DNA from: Neobacillus notoginsengisoli
GTDB taxonomy: Bacteria > Bacillota > Bacilli > Bacillales > Cytobacillaceae
Reading direction: 5' to 3'
Assembly (NCBI RefSeq): GCF_003515685.1
Contig: NZ_QWEG01000010.1
Coordinates: forward strand, 62,001 to 126,000
DNA: 64,000 nt
Below the pieces are notes generated by a model. The model saw nothing but the letters and a program-made list of their open reading frames with translations, did no database searches and was not told where the DNA came from. This document shows, in pieces, positions 26,187 through 34,678 of this stretch. The number at the start of each line of letters is the position of its first letter. Positions within the stretch are counted from its first letter, which is position 1. The position numbers were made by a program, and so were the translations under genes.

Positions 26187-27152
26187 TTGAATTATTCAAG
26201 AGCTTTTACTTTTAATCCCTTATTCGATAGAGGGCTAAATGAAGAAGTTAGGCTAGTAATTTATGATAATGAAAAAAGCGAATTTGCCATTATACAAAAA
26301 ATACCAAAAGAGGCATCTTGGACAGTTCCTTATGATCAACTAGACACACATTTAAATTATAAGTTTAAGTATCAAATATTAAATAATGGAAAATGGGTTG
26401 ATGAAGGTAAGTATACTCGTTTGCTTCCGGAATCCAAAACGGATGAAGGTATCAAATACTTGTTATACCCATATGAAGGTAGTGATAAGTTGGTTGTAAT
26501 TTTTCAGGCGATTAATACGAAGCAATCATATAACTACATTAAAACCATCAAAGACGAGCCTATTAATCGTCTTTATATCAAAGATGAGTATGGAGAAGAC
26601 GTTACTACTAAGAGCTCTTATTATCTAGGCAAAAGAAAAGGTATGGAAATCTTTAATGCTACTCAAAAATTAATCAAAAACGTTTCAAATTATTTAGGTA
26701 TAGAAAAGAAGAATATTATATTTGCTGGGTCAAGCAAAGGTGGATATGCAGCATTGTTCCACGGATACCACTTTGGTGCTGGTCACATTATTCCCGGTGG
26801 ACCACAAATATTATTGGGGGATTATCTTGGTCAGACTTCTGAAAAGTCAATTCGTCCACCCATATTCCGTTCCATAGTGGGAGAAGTAAATGAGGAAAAC
26901 AAAAAATGGGCAAATCTTTTAATGTTTAATGCTTTAGAGAAAGCTTCAAAACCTTATCCTAAAACTCTCATTCATATTGGTGGTGGAGAACCACACTATA
27001 ATGAGCACGTTGTTCCTTTTATGCAATGGGTAAAACAATTAGGAATTGAAAATGTTGAATTAGATATCCAAGATTACGACACACATGAAGAATTAGCAAC
27101 TCATTACCCCATTTTCCTCAAAGAACAGATACAAAAGTTTGCTAGAGAATGA
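26187..27152 (+). CDS. Alpha/beta hydrolase, Asp2-like
   Basis: The protein of about 322 residues has an N-terminal beta-rich part (1-110) and an alpha/beta hydrolase core. The nucleophile elbow GSSKGGYAALFHGY places Ser at about 188. Candidate acid and His residues lie in the HIGGGEPHYNEH and DYDTHEELATHYP segments. The GSSKGG elbow recalls Asp2 of accessory Sec systems and similar hydrolases in glycan clusters, some of which are O-acetyl transferases or esterases. AAGGAGG is eight bases before TTG 26187 but only two before ATG 26181, so TTG is the likelier start. No signal peptide is present. A 210-base gap separates it from the lyase gene. The reaction is unknown. Confidence 0.7.
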   Translation: MNYSRAFTFNPLFDRGLNEEVRLVIYDNEKSEFAIIQKIPKEASWTVPYDQLDTHLNYKFKYQILNNGKWVDEGKYTRLLPESKTDEGIKYLLYPYEGSDKLVVIFQAINTKQSYNYIKTIKDEPINRLYIKDEYGEDVTTKSSYYLGKRKGMEIFNATQKLIKNVSNYLGIEKKNIIFAGSSKGGYAALFHGYHFGAGHIIPGGPQILLGDYLGQTSEKSIRPPIFRSIVGEVNEENKKWANLLMFNALEKASKPYPKTLIHIGGGEPHYNEHVVPFMQWVKQLGIENVELDIQDYDTHEELATHYPIFLKEQIQKFARE

Positions 27153-27572
27153 AAGTTGTGCAGGAGACTTCAAAAAAGTTATCGAAATCAAATGTACAAC
27201 CTATTCTCCAGGTCCGCGGTTGTATATAAACTCAACTGGCGGTAGGTTTGAGGACCGAAGCAATTTTAAGGCTTCCTTCATTTCCGTGGGGAATTGTATA
27301 CGGACACTAGGGTGGGCAATCTCTGTCTCATTTTAGTGCCACTTTGAACAGGTTCCGTAGCCATCCTTGACATAGCGAGAGCAACCCTTCTGTATAATTA
27401 AAACCGCAGAATAGTCTCCGAACATATAATGTACAGAAAGTTTGCTTTTCGCTGTCCTGAACAACACCTGGCATTATTTTTGTCACGTTATGGACGTAAT
27501 AAACTCCCGTCCGGCTAAGTAAAGCTAAATATTTTAATTATGGTAATATAGAATGTTCTGTATTTTAATTGA

Positions 27573-27615
27573 GGCTGTCCCAAAGGCTTGGTTTTCAAAG
27601 TCGTTTGGGATAGCT
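27573..27615. repeat. Inverted repeat resembling an IS end
   Basis: GGCTGTCCCAAA (27573-27584) faces TTTGGGATAGCT (27604-27615). The preceding bases GA extend the left arm to GAGGCTGTCCCAAA, like the ends of several Firmicutes insertion sequences. No transposase gene lies next to it. It could equally be a simple terminator hairpin. Confidence 0.35.
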
Positions 27616-28075
27616 TACTTAGAAGAGCATTAAGAATGTTACTCGTAATCTTTGATTCTATAAAATCTTAATTTACATTTAGTGATAACTTACTAAAGCA
27701 ATTTTGATAAAAAGACTTTGTGTATATCATTTTAATTGTCCTCCTGGTGATAATTGTATGTTGCTCCAATATTATGCAATATATGATTTGCGTTAAAATT
27801 TCCCCCTTATAACTTCATCCCCTATTTATACATATAAATTGAAAATTCCATGTATAAAATCTGGTGTTTTAACTTATATGTTATTCCATTAGTCGAACTT
27901 ATCGGGAGTGGCAACCAAAAGACCAATTCCCCCAAATCGGTTTTCTTCTCCGAAATGGGCAGATGCTGCTGTTCCAAGTTCGATATAATTGTGAAAATGA
28001 TTGGGAGATTGAGGTTTTATTGGGTAATATTACCATTATGGCGTTGGGATTTTTGAATCTTTATTTTTATTAATA

Positions 28076-28084
28076 TGATATAAT
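28076..28084 (+). promoter_or_regulatory. tagG: Extended -10 promoter for TagGH exporter
   Basis: TGATATAAT is a perfect extended -10 element; a TTGAAT at 28053-28058 is 20 bases upstream, a little too far for a normal -35. Transcription would start near 28091, which rules out the longer open frame beginning there and supports ATG 28130. Confidence 0.6.
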
Positions 28085-28129
28085 CATGTATTGTGGCATA
28101 GGTATACTTTGGTGAAGGATGTATTATTA

Positions 28130-28933
28130 ATGAAGCCGATTATGACGATCTTAAAAGAGTTGATAGTTAATATCCATTTGATTATTAGGCTTGCTGTTTA
28201 TGAAGTGAAGGGAAGCTACCAGGGGCATTACTTAGGGGTATTTTGGCAGTTTTTAAGTCCCGCACTTCAATTGTTTTTATATTGGTTTGTTTTTGGGGTA
28301 GGTTTAAGGAGTGGAAAGCCAGTAGGTGAAACCCCCTTCTTTATTTGGCTTATGGTCGGGCTTATACCTTGGTTTTTTTTAAGCGGTTCAATTTTACAAG
28401 GGTCTAATAGTATTTACTCTAAAGTGAATCTTGTGTCAAAAATGAAGTTTCCTGTAAGTGTTTTGCCTTCTATTACTATAGTCGGTAAAGCATTTGGCTT
28501 TATGTTAATGTTGCTAATTTTATTCTTTATACTTTTTGTTTACGGGATAAATCCTGGTCTCTACTTACTCCAGCTACCCTACTATCTATTAAGTATTTTT
28601 GCTTTTTTATTTGCAACTACATTATTATTTTCAACTATATCAACTATAGTACGTGACTTCCAACAAATCATTCAGTCTTCAATGAGAATGTTATTATATT
28701 TAAGTGGGATTTTTTGGGATATCAATAGGTTACCGGATGTTTTTGTAGGAATTTTGAAATTAAATCCTCTTTACTATATAATCGCTGGTTTTAGAGATAC
28801 ATTTTTAGGGCAACAGTGGTTTTTTGATGATTGGCAGTATACGTTGTACTTTTGGTCAACCACGTTATTGATTCTGTTTATCGGTTCAGTCGTTCACATC
28901 CGTTTTAGGAAGCAATTTATAGATTATATCTAA
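28130..28933 (+). CDS. tagG: ABC-2 type polysaccharide/teichoic acid export permease (TagG-like)
   Basis: The membrane half of an ABC exporter moves a completed undecaprenyl-linked glycan across the membrane. The product of 267 residues has the ABC-2 layout: a cytoplasmic amphipathic start (LAVYEVKGSYQGHYLG), six hydrophobic segments, and the C-terminal LNPLYYIIAGFRDTFLG typical of TagG, Wzm and KpsM. The frame opens at 28091, but AAGGATG at 28115-28121 fits ATG 28130 and the promoter lies inside the longer version. The ATPase gene follows 15 bases later. Whether it exports the cassette's polymer or a general teichoic acid cannot be told from sequence. Confidence 0.9.
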   Translation: MKPIMTILKELIVNIHLIIRLAVYEVKGSYQGHYLGVFWQFLSPALQLFLYWFVFGVGLRSGKPVGETPFFIWLMVGLIPWFFLSGSILQGSNSIYSKVNLVSKMKFPVSVLPSITIVGKAFGFMLMLLILFFILFVYGINPGLYLLQLPYYLLSIFAFLFATTLLFSTISTIVRDFQQIIQSSMRMLLYLSGIFWDINRLPDVFVGILKLNPLYYIIAGFRDTFLGQQWFFDDWQYTLYFWSTTLLILFIGSVVHIRFRKQFIDYI

Positions 28934-28948
28934 ATGTGGAGGCTTATG

Positions 28949-30574
28949 ATGGATAAAAAGCCTAAGGTAGTTTTTAAAAATGTATATAAAAGATACTCTC
29001 TAATAAAAAGCAATAAACTTATGAATATACTTTCATTAAAAAAGAATGAAAAAAGTTTTTATGCACTTAGGGATATATCATTTGAAGTATATGAAGGTGA
29101 AACGGTTGGTGTAATTGGGATCAATGGGTCTGGAAAGTCGACCCTTTCTAATCTTTTGGCCGAAGTAGTTCCACCATCAAGCGGTAAAATTGAAGTGGAT
29201 GGTGAAACGTCACTCATTGCTATTTCTGTAGGATTGAATAATAATTTAACAGGTCTAGAGAATATTGAGTTAAAATGTTTAATGCACGGTATGAAAAAGG
29301 ATGAAATTAAAAAAATCACACCATGCATAATTGATTTCGCTGATTTGGGAGATTTTATATATCAACCGGTAAAAAACTACTCAAGTGGAATGAGGTCGCG
29401 TCTCGGTTTTGCTATTTCTGCACACACGAATCCAGATGTCATGGTTGTAGATGAAGCATTATCTGTAGGAGATCAAACTTTTTACCAAAAATGTATCACT
29501 AAAATGAATGAATTTAAGGCTCAAGGGAAAACCATTTTCTTTATTAGCCATTCTGCAGGGCAAATTCGGTCATTTTGTGATAAAGCAATATGGGTTCATT
29601 ATGGTGCAATGGTTGATTTTGGTGAAAGCGAAGAAGTTTTGGAAAAATATAATCAGTTTATTAAATGGTTCAATTCGTTAAGTGAGGAAGAGAAAAAACA
29701 ATACAAGACAGAAAAGTTAAATTTGCAATATGCGGAAGAGGACGACCTGTCGTATTCCAGTAAATCAAGGCTGAGTAGTAAGAAGAAAAAATATAAATTA
29801 GGTAATATACGAGACTTTACTCTTTTTTTATCATTATTCCTGTTTAGTATCGTTGTTTTATTTTCTAACAATATTCACTTAGTTGGGGCAATTAAAAATG
29901 TAATAAATAAACCAGAAACTCCAGCCCAAAAAACAATTAATAAAGACGACAATAAGGAAATAACCAGTGAAAAAATTGATAAAACTGGTTTTATCAATTC
30001 AGAAGTTGCCGATATTTTTGTTTCGTCCGATTTAAAACAAAAAGTGAATTCATTAGATTTTATGAAGGAAGTCTTTGTTGAGGAATCTTTCGATAATTCT
30101 TTTTTAATTTCGTATGCTGGATTAAAAGGTTATGTTCATAAAGAGGATATATGGATTCCAAGTGGGGAGCCTCATGCTTCTTCAATTGATCCTAATTACT
30201 TCTTACCAGCTTTTCCGGACTCTTTTAGAGTTGCATACGAGTATTACTTAGTATTTGTAAATGAGGAAAAAGAACTTATTGAAAGTAAAGTAAGAGGAAA
30301 GACTGGAGAAAGAACTGATAAATTTAATAACCAGTACATTTCCTATGGACCCACAGAATATCGTATTAATCCCGATACCCAGGAATCAGATGCAATTCTC
30401 GTAAATGAATTAGCACTTGGGTTAGTAAATCTAGAAGAAATTTTGAGTGAAGCCACTCATAAAAGTAATAATGGCGAGCTATATTTTTTTCTGAATGATA
30501 AGTACAAAATGGTTCTTAATATAAATGATAGGTCACTCTTGATAGAGCCGAATAATGAAAATGGTGAATCATAG
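28949..30574 (+). CDS. tagH: Teichoic acid exporter ATPase with extracellular C-terminal domain (TagH-like)
   Basis: This is a 541-residue ABC ATPase: Walker A GINGSGKST (about 57-65), signature YSSGMRSRL (144-152), Walker B VMVVDEA (164-170) and switch His201 (FFISHS). As in B. subtilis TagH, and unlike Wzt, the ATPase is followed by a membrane segment at about 290-307 (TLFLSLFLFSIVVLFS) and an outer domain of about 225 residues containing an SH3-like part (GLKGYVHKEDIW). Of three in-frame ATGs, 28949 is best: GGAGG ends six bases before it. It is translated together with tagG. Strong terminators follow at 30647. Family is sure; the cargo is inferred from neighbours. Confidence 0.9.
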   Translation: MDKKPKVVFKNVYKRYSLIKSNKLMNILSLKKNEKSFYALRDISFEVYEGETVGVIGINGSGKSTLSNLLAEVVPPSSGKIEVDGETSLIAISVGLNNNLTGLENIELKCLMHGMKKDEIKKITPCIIDFADLGDFIYQPVKNYSSGMRSRLGFAISAHTNPDVMVVDEALSVGDQTFYQKCITKMNEFKAQGKTIFFISHSAGQIRSFCDKAIWVHYGAMVDFGESEEVLEKYNQFIKWFNSLSEEEKKQYKTEKLNLQYAEEDDLSYSSKSRLSSKKKKYKLGNIRDFTLFLSLFLFSIVVLFSNNIHLVGAIKNVINKPETPAQKTINKDDNKEITSEKIDKTGFINSEVADIFVSSDLKQKVNSLDFMKEVFVEESFDNSFLISYAGLKGYVHKEDIWIPSGEPHASSIDPNYFLPAFPDSFRVAYEYYLVFVNEEKELIESKVRGKTGERTDKFNNQYISYGPTEYRINPDTQESDAILVNELALGLVNLEEILSEATHKSNNGELYFFLNDKYKMVLNINDRSLLIEPNNENGES

Positions 30575-30646
30575 CAATGAAGAAGTTTTTCGAGATCTTT
30601 AAGGGAACTATCAATTTAAGACAGCGTACTGCAAATTGTTACAAAT

Positions 30647-30682
30647 AAAAAAGAAGCTTGCGATTTCGCAAGCTTCTTTTTT
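30647..30682. terminator. Bidirectional terminator between tagH and LCP gene
   Basis: A 17-bp perfect stem (30647-30663 with 30666-30682; core GAAGCTTGCGA / TCGCAAGCTTC) with A and T arms separates the convergent genes. Confidence 0.92.
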
Positions 30683-30716
30683 ATAATGATGTTTTAAAAG
30701 ATAAGATAAGCTTAAA

Positions 30717-31664
30717 TTATTGTCCATCTGTAAGATGTTCTTTTAACAACGTCTGTACCCTTGCTTTTTCTTCATCAGGCACCTGATAATAATAAACCTT
30801 TTTTCCTTCTGATCCTATCATGGCGCCATTGCCTTTCAGCTCAATTTGTTCAATGTTTTTGCCAGCTGCTTTATATTTGCTTTGAACGGTGACCATTTCA
30901 TCAAAAGTCATATTGGTTCTGAGGTTGTTGCCAAGCGCGCTGAAAATGTCGCCATAGTTTGTCAGGCTTTTCAGTGAGGCACCTTCTCTGATAATCCCCT
31001 GGATGATTTGCCGTTGCCGTTCCTGTCTTCCAAAATCCCCTCTAGGATCCTGCTTCCTCATTCTTGTATAGGCTAATGCCTCTTTACCATCAAGAGTAAC
31101 TTGCCCCGATGAGAACTGAACACCTTGGGAGGCAAAAGCTTTTTTGTTTTGGACTGTCACGCCGCCTACAGCATCAACAATATCCTTAAATCCTTCCATG
31201 TTTACCTGGACAAAATAATCTATCGGAATATCAAGGAAGTTTTCGACGGTATCCATAGACATTTCTACTCCGCCAAACGCATAAGCATGGTTTATTTTAT
31301 CTTGCGTTCCTCTGCCAATAATTTCAGTTCTTGTATCCCTTGGAATACTAAGCATTTTAACAGAGTTTTTATGCGGGTTAACTGTCATAACAATAATAGA
31401 ATCAGAGCGGCCCCTGTCATTTGCGCGCTGATCCACCCCTAATAGTAAAACGGAAAATGGATCGGTATCTTTTAATGACAGCTCAGTATTTCGCTTGTCA
31501 GACTTCCTGTCAATCTTCTGGTGCATCGTATCTACAGCCTTATTAAGGGAGTTGTATACTGAAAAGACATAGGCTCCTGCACCTAATAATAACACCAAGG
31601 TGGAGATTAATAGTATTTTCCCCCATTTTCTCTTTTTCTTCTTACCATCAAAACGTGAACTCAT
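30717..31664 (-). CDS. LCP family glycopolymer-peptidoglycan ligase (second copy)
   Basis: The 315-residue membrane-anchored ligase is very similar to the protein at 1488-2420. A basic KKKKRKWGK start and a membrane segment (15-33) precede DPFSVLLLGVDQR, GRSDSIIVMTVN, SIPRDTRTEI, KINHAYAFGG and TRMRKQDPRGDFGRQERQ. All pyrophosphate-binding Arg and Asp residues are kept. AGGAGG lies seven bases before ATG 31664. The gene sits between the exporter and the Wbp-like oxidoreductase, so it is well placed to attach one of the locus polymers to peptidoglycan. Specificity is unknown. Confidence 0.93.
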   Translation of the reverse strand: MSSRFDGKKKKRKWGKILLISTLVLLLGAGAYVFSVYNSLNKAVDTMHQKIDRKSDKRNTELSLKDTDPFSVLLLGVDQRANDRGRSDSIIVMTVNPHKNSVKMLSIPRDTRTEIIGRGTQDKINHAYAFGGVEMSMDTVENFLDIPIDYFVQVNMEGFKDIVDAVGGVTVQNKKAFASQGVQFSSGQVTLDGKEALAYTRMRKQDPRGDFGRQERQRQIIQGIIREGASLKSLTNYGDIFSALGNNLRTNMTFDEMVTVQSKYKAAGKNIEQIELKGNGAMIGSEGKKVYYYQVPDEEKARVQTLLKEHLTDGQ

Positions 31665-31867
31665 GCTAATGCCTCCTATATTTCATGCTAATCCTCAAAG
31701 GATAATAATCAACGTGGCTAAATGTCCCCAATTAATAGACGAATCTTCGACAAAAAGGTTTCTGTTCCGCTATATTATTATACTGGATAAACTAGTAAAA
31801 TAGTGTGGAATTTTTATGGAAATTGAAAATAAATTTTTATGGTATATTTTTAAAAAAATCCCCAAAG

Positions 31868-31897
31868 AAAAAACACAGCTCGACAGCTGTGTTTTTT
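31868..31897 (-). terminator. Terminator after WbpB-like gene
   Basis: AAAAAACACAGCT pairs with AGCTGTGTTTTTT (31868-31880 with 31885-31897). It lies 19 bases past the stop of the oxidoreductase gene on the minus strand. Confidence 0.88.
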
Positions 31898-31915
31898 GTT
31901 TTGAAATAAGAAGTT

Positions 31916-32941
31916 TTATTTTGGCGAAACATCGTATGCCCTAAGGATGATTTCCATCGCTTTTTTGCCTTCTTCTCCATTGATAAGAGGTTCAGTATCA
32001 TTGTTAATGGCATCGATAAAGTCTTTATAAAGGGGCGTATGGCCTTCGCCGTACACGTTGTCAATATCCGTACTATGGTCTTCTTTGTCGTAGTCGCGCT
32101 CATCCGCAAATTGCCATGTCTTGATTTCATTTACGGCCAGGCCGCCAATGACAACTGTTCCTTTTTCGCCGAATATGCTGAGTGTTTCTTCAAGGTTTTT
32201 CGGATAAACAACAGCGCTGCCCTCGACAATGCCGATCGAGCCGTTCTTAAACCGGATCAGGATCGCGCCAAAGTCCTCCATCTCGATATCGCGCAGGAAA
32301 GTTTCCCGCTCAGCATGGATTCGTTCTATTTCTGAGCCTCCAAGCATCCATTGCAACAAATCAATATTATGAATGCATTGGTTCATCAGTGTACCGCCAT
32401 CAAGCGCGGCAGTTCCCCGCCATGGCGCCTGATTGTAATAATTCATATCCCGGGTCCAGAGAATACGAGCAGTTCCGCTCATAATCCGGCCGAAACGCCC
32501 TTCCTCGATAGCTCTTCTAAGCTTCTGAATCGGAGGATTGAATCTGTTTTGGTGCGAAACACAAATTTTCTTGCCTTTTTCTTTTGCGAGCGTAATCATG
32601 GCATCCGCATCTTCCACGGAAAGCGCCATCGGCTTTTCAACAAGAATATGGGCGCCGTTGTTCATGCAATCAAAGGCATGCTCGGCATGATAACCGCTCT
32701 CTGTCGCAATTGTCACGGCATCAAGCTCTTCGTTTTTCAGCATTTCCATATAGTCTGTATAAACGTTTACCTCTGCACCCGAAACATGGGATTCGTACTG
32801 TTCTTTTCGATCGGATGCTTTCTTCTCGTCAATATCGCATACGGCAACCAATGTTGCATATTCGCTATTGTTAATCAATGCTTCAACATGCTTGTAGGAG
32901 ATTCTCCCACAGCCCAGTATCGCAAACTTTAATTTAGTCAT
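31916..32941 (-). CDS. wbpB: Gfo/Idh/MocA oxidoreductase, WbpB/WlbA-like UDP-GlcNAcA 3-dehydrogenase
   Basis: The 341-residue NAD-dependent enzyme has the Rossmann AILGCGRISYKH and the family EKP motif (102-104, with Lys103). The C-terminal beta-sheet domain contains DGGTLMNQCIHNIDLLQWMLGG, where the His is the likely catalytic residue. Members next to WbpA-, WbpE-, WbpD- and WbpI-like genes oxidise C3 of UDP-GlcNAcA. All four partners occur at 44-51 kb in this window, so the same step is proposed here. AGGAGGATAAA precedes ATG 32941. The gene is on the opposite strand to its partners and follows the membrane glycosyltransferase gene by 116 bases. The family call is firm; the substrate is inferred from the pathway. 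Confidence 0.8.
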   Translation of the reverse strand: MTKLKFAILGCGRISYKHVEALINNSEYATLVAVCDIDEKKASDRKEQYESHVSGAEVNVYTDYMEMLKNEELDAVTIATESGYHAEHAFDCMNNGAHILVEKPMALSVEDADAMITLAKEKGKKICVSHQNRFNPPIQKLRRAIEEGRFGRIMSGTARILWTRDMNYYNQAPWRGTAALDGGTLMNQCIHNIDLLQWMLGGSEIERIHAERETFLRDIEMEDFGAILIRFKNGSIGIVEGSAVVYPKNLEETLSIFGEKGTVVIGGLAVNEIKTWQFADERDYDKEDHSTDIDNVYGEGHTPLYKDFIDAINNDTEPLINGEEGKKAMEIILRAYDVSPK

Positions 32942-33057
32942 TTTATCCTCCTGTATCAGACAAGTGAAATTTTGCTGCCTGGTTACTCAGGCACCTCAAA
33001 TCTACGGTAATTGTACCAAATTGCAGGCTGAAAGAAAAACATCCTTCCTTTCACAGA

Positions 33058-34512
33058 TTACTTATTCATTTTGGATCCTATATTTAATATGCCTTTTTCG
33101 CGTAAAAGACTTCCAAATAACTGGATGATTGTAAATACGCCGTAGCTTTGCAGGATGACAAAGCTCGGAATAATAAAATATCGATATCTCGTTTGTAGTT
33201 CGATTAAAAAGTGTACGGATATAAAACCACTAACTAATAAAAGAAATAAAGATAGATGAAGATTCAATTTCTTTTCGAACAGTATTTTTATAACAGCGAT
33301 GACAATAAAGAAGATCATCGACAGATAGATATATCTTTCAACCATCGTCAATGTCTTCAAAAGGTCGAGATAGCCTGTACCGCGCAGCCCCCATATCAGG
33401 GAGGAATCCTTTTCAGTCCACATATAAACAAATTTCTTTTTGAATAGTTCCAGCAGTTGAGGCTTATCAGCAGTGCGTTCCATTATTAATTCCATCGATG
33501 CTTCATCTCGTTCTTTCCCTACGTCGAATTGTGCCAAATACGCTTTATCTTTATCAGAAAAAACGCCAATCGTTTCATGGTTTAGACCAGTTACAAACTT
33601 CCACAGTGGCTCTCTGTTCCCGAGGGGATACTCAGAGCCCGCTGATAGAAGCATGACATTGGCGAGCGCATGCACCAAATAAAATACGGCTAGAATACCG
33701 GCGAATTTCCCGGCGCTGAAAATCCTTGATCTGTTATTGATGCCGCCGATGATAAAGGTAATCAGCACATATAATCCAAACGCAAGTAAAATGACACTGC
33801 CAAGCGGCCGGAGGATATCCCCTAATGCAAGCAACAAGCCAATTATGATCCACATATATTTATTTAATTCAAAATAGCAGATCGCCAAATAAAAAGCGAG
33901 ATAAAACAGAAAGGTGGCCGGATGCTGGTTGGTCAGGACCGAAGACAGGACAATGCTGGGAATGAAGAGGGCATAAAGAATGCCTGCAATCCTTCCAGAC
34001 ATCTCATTAAAAAGAGTTTTACCGATAAGATACACAAACAAAACGGTCCCTGCAGAAAAAATGGCATTAATGATCTTTATCGCAAGCTCGCCATCGCCAA
34101 ACAGATAGATGATGAGTGCCTGGTACATTGTATAACCAAGCTGATAGCCCCACCTGGCAAAATAAAGGCCTTCTCCGGTAAAGGTAAAATCGCCCTTGGC
34201 CGCGCGGATGGCACTGTCATACATAATTTTGAAATCAGAAATATTTGTTGCTTGGATATTTAATAGCCATTCAAGCCTGAGCCCAAACGCAAGCAGGATA
34301 AGAAGCGATAAAAAAACAGCCTTGGGCAGGCGGATTGCCAACAGTGTTAATAGGATCGTCAGTAAAGCGATACCGATGATAGTAGGAATGACAGCATGCC
34401 CTTCATAAGCAGCCTTAACAGAAGAATATCCGCTAAAAAGGATGGAGATGAAAGCAACTCCAACCAAACCTGTTAACGCTTTATGTAAAAAAAATTGCAT
34501 TGTTTTTTCCAT
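33058..34512 (-). CDS. Polytopic membrane glycosyltransferase (GT-C, GT39/ArnT-like)
   Basis: The 484-residue protein has about ten to eleven membrane segments. A first large outer loop contains NISDFKIMYDSAIRAAKGDF, where the Asp is the expected catalytic residue of GT-C enzymes, followed by YQLGYTMYQALI and NQHPATFLF. Such enzymes use undecaprenyl-phosphate sugars on the outer face. The divergent neighbours gtrB and gtrA would make and flip such a donor, so the three form a plausible glycosylation set. AAAGGA precedes ATG 34512. Acceptors may be the wall polymer or a surface protein. A fairly long cytoplasmic/outer stretch at about 290-370 is not recognised. Confidence 0.8.
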   Translation of the reverse strand: MEKTMQFFLHKALTGLVGVAFISILFSGYSSVKAAYEGHAVIPTIIGIALLTILLTLLAIRLPKAVFLSLLILLAFGLRLEWLLNIQATNISDFKIMYDSAIRAAKGDFTFTGEGLYFARWGYQLGYTMYQALIIYLFGDGELAIKIINAIFSAGTVLFVYLIGKTLFNEMSGRIAGILYALFIPSIVLSSVLTNQHPATFLFYLAFYLAICYFELNKYMWIIIGLLLALGDILRPLGSVILLAFGLYVLITFIIGGINNRSRIFSAGKFAGILAVFYLVHALANVMLLSAGSEYPLGNREPLWKFVTGLNHETIGVFSDKDKAYLAQFDVGKERDEASMELIMERTADKPQLLELFKKKFVYMWTEKDSSLIWGLRGTGYLDLLKTLTMVERYIYLSMIFFIVIAVIKILFEKKLNLHLSLFLLLVSGFISVHFLIELQTRYRYFIIPSFVILQSYGVFTIIQLFGSLLREKGILNIGSKMNK

Positions 34513-34573
34513 TTTATTAAGTCCTTTGCGTTTTTGATATTTTGTGTTGTTCTTTCATTTTACAGTATGAACC

Positions 34574-34601
34574 TTGGCGATAAAATAACAAAAAGTATAA
34601 A
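34574..34601 (+). promoter_or_regulatory. Candidate sigma-A promoter for gtrB-gtrA
   Basis: TTGGCG (34574-34579) and TATAAA (34596-34601) are 16 bases apart, about 78 bases upstream of the ATG of gtrB. Confidence 0.5.
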
Positions 34602-34678
34602 TTATCCAATTTATTATTTACTGTAACCAAGCGTGTAAAGTAAACTGGAGGTGGAGCCAATATTAAAAGGGGGCTTAT

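Larger units (their letters stand above)
27153..28129. other. Non-coding, AT-rich gap with possible mobile-element scars
   Basis: Nearly 1 kb has no convincing protein gene on either strand. It includes a GGCTGTCCCAAA / TTTGGGATAGCT inverted repeat at 27573-27615 that resembles an insertion-sequence end. A 20-codon minus-strand frame at 27668-27730 has a perfect AGGAGG site. The promoter of the ABC exporter is at 28076-28084. The part at 27160-27540 has scattered stops in all frames and looks like decayed coding sequence, but I cannot identify its source. Confidence 0.5.

Noticed and set aside
27139-27336. 65-codon plus-strand frame after the hydrolase
   Set aside because: It starts inside the hydrolase gene, has no ribosome site, and its composition is not protein-like.
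28091-28129. Longer N-terminus for the TagG-like permease from 28091
   Set aside because: The predicted promoter -10 at 28079-28084 lies just upstream, and the ribosome site at 28115 fits ATG 28130.
31837-32130. 97-codon minus-strand frame at the end of the WbpB-like gene
   Set aside because: It overlaps the oxidoreductase in another frame and runs through its terminator.
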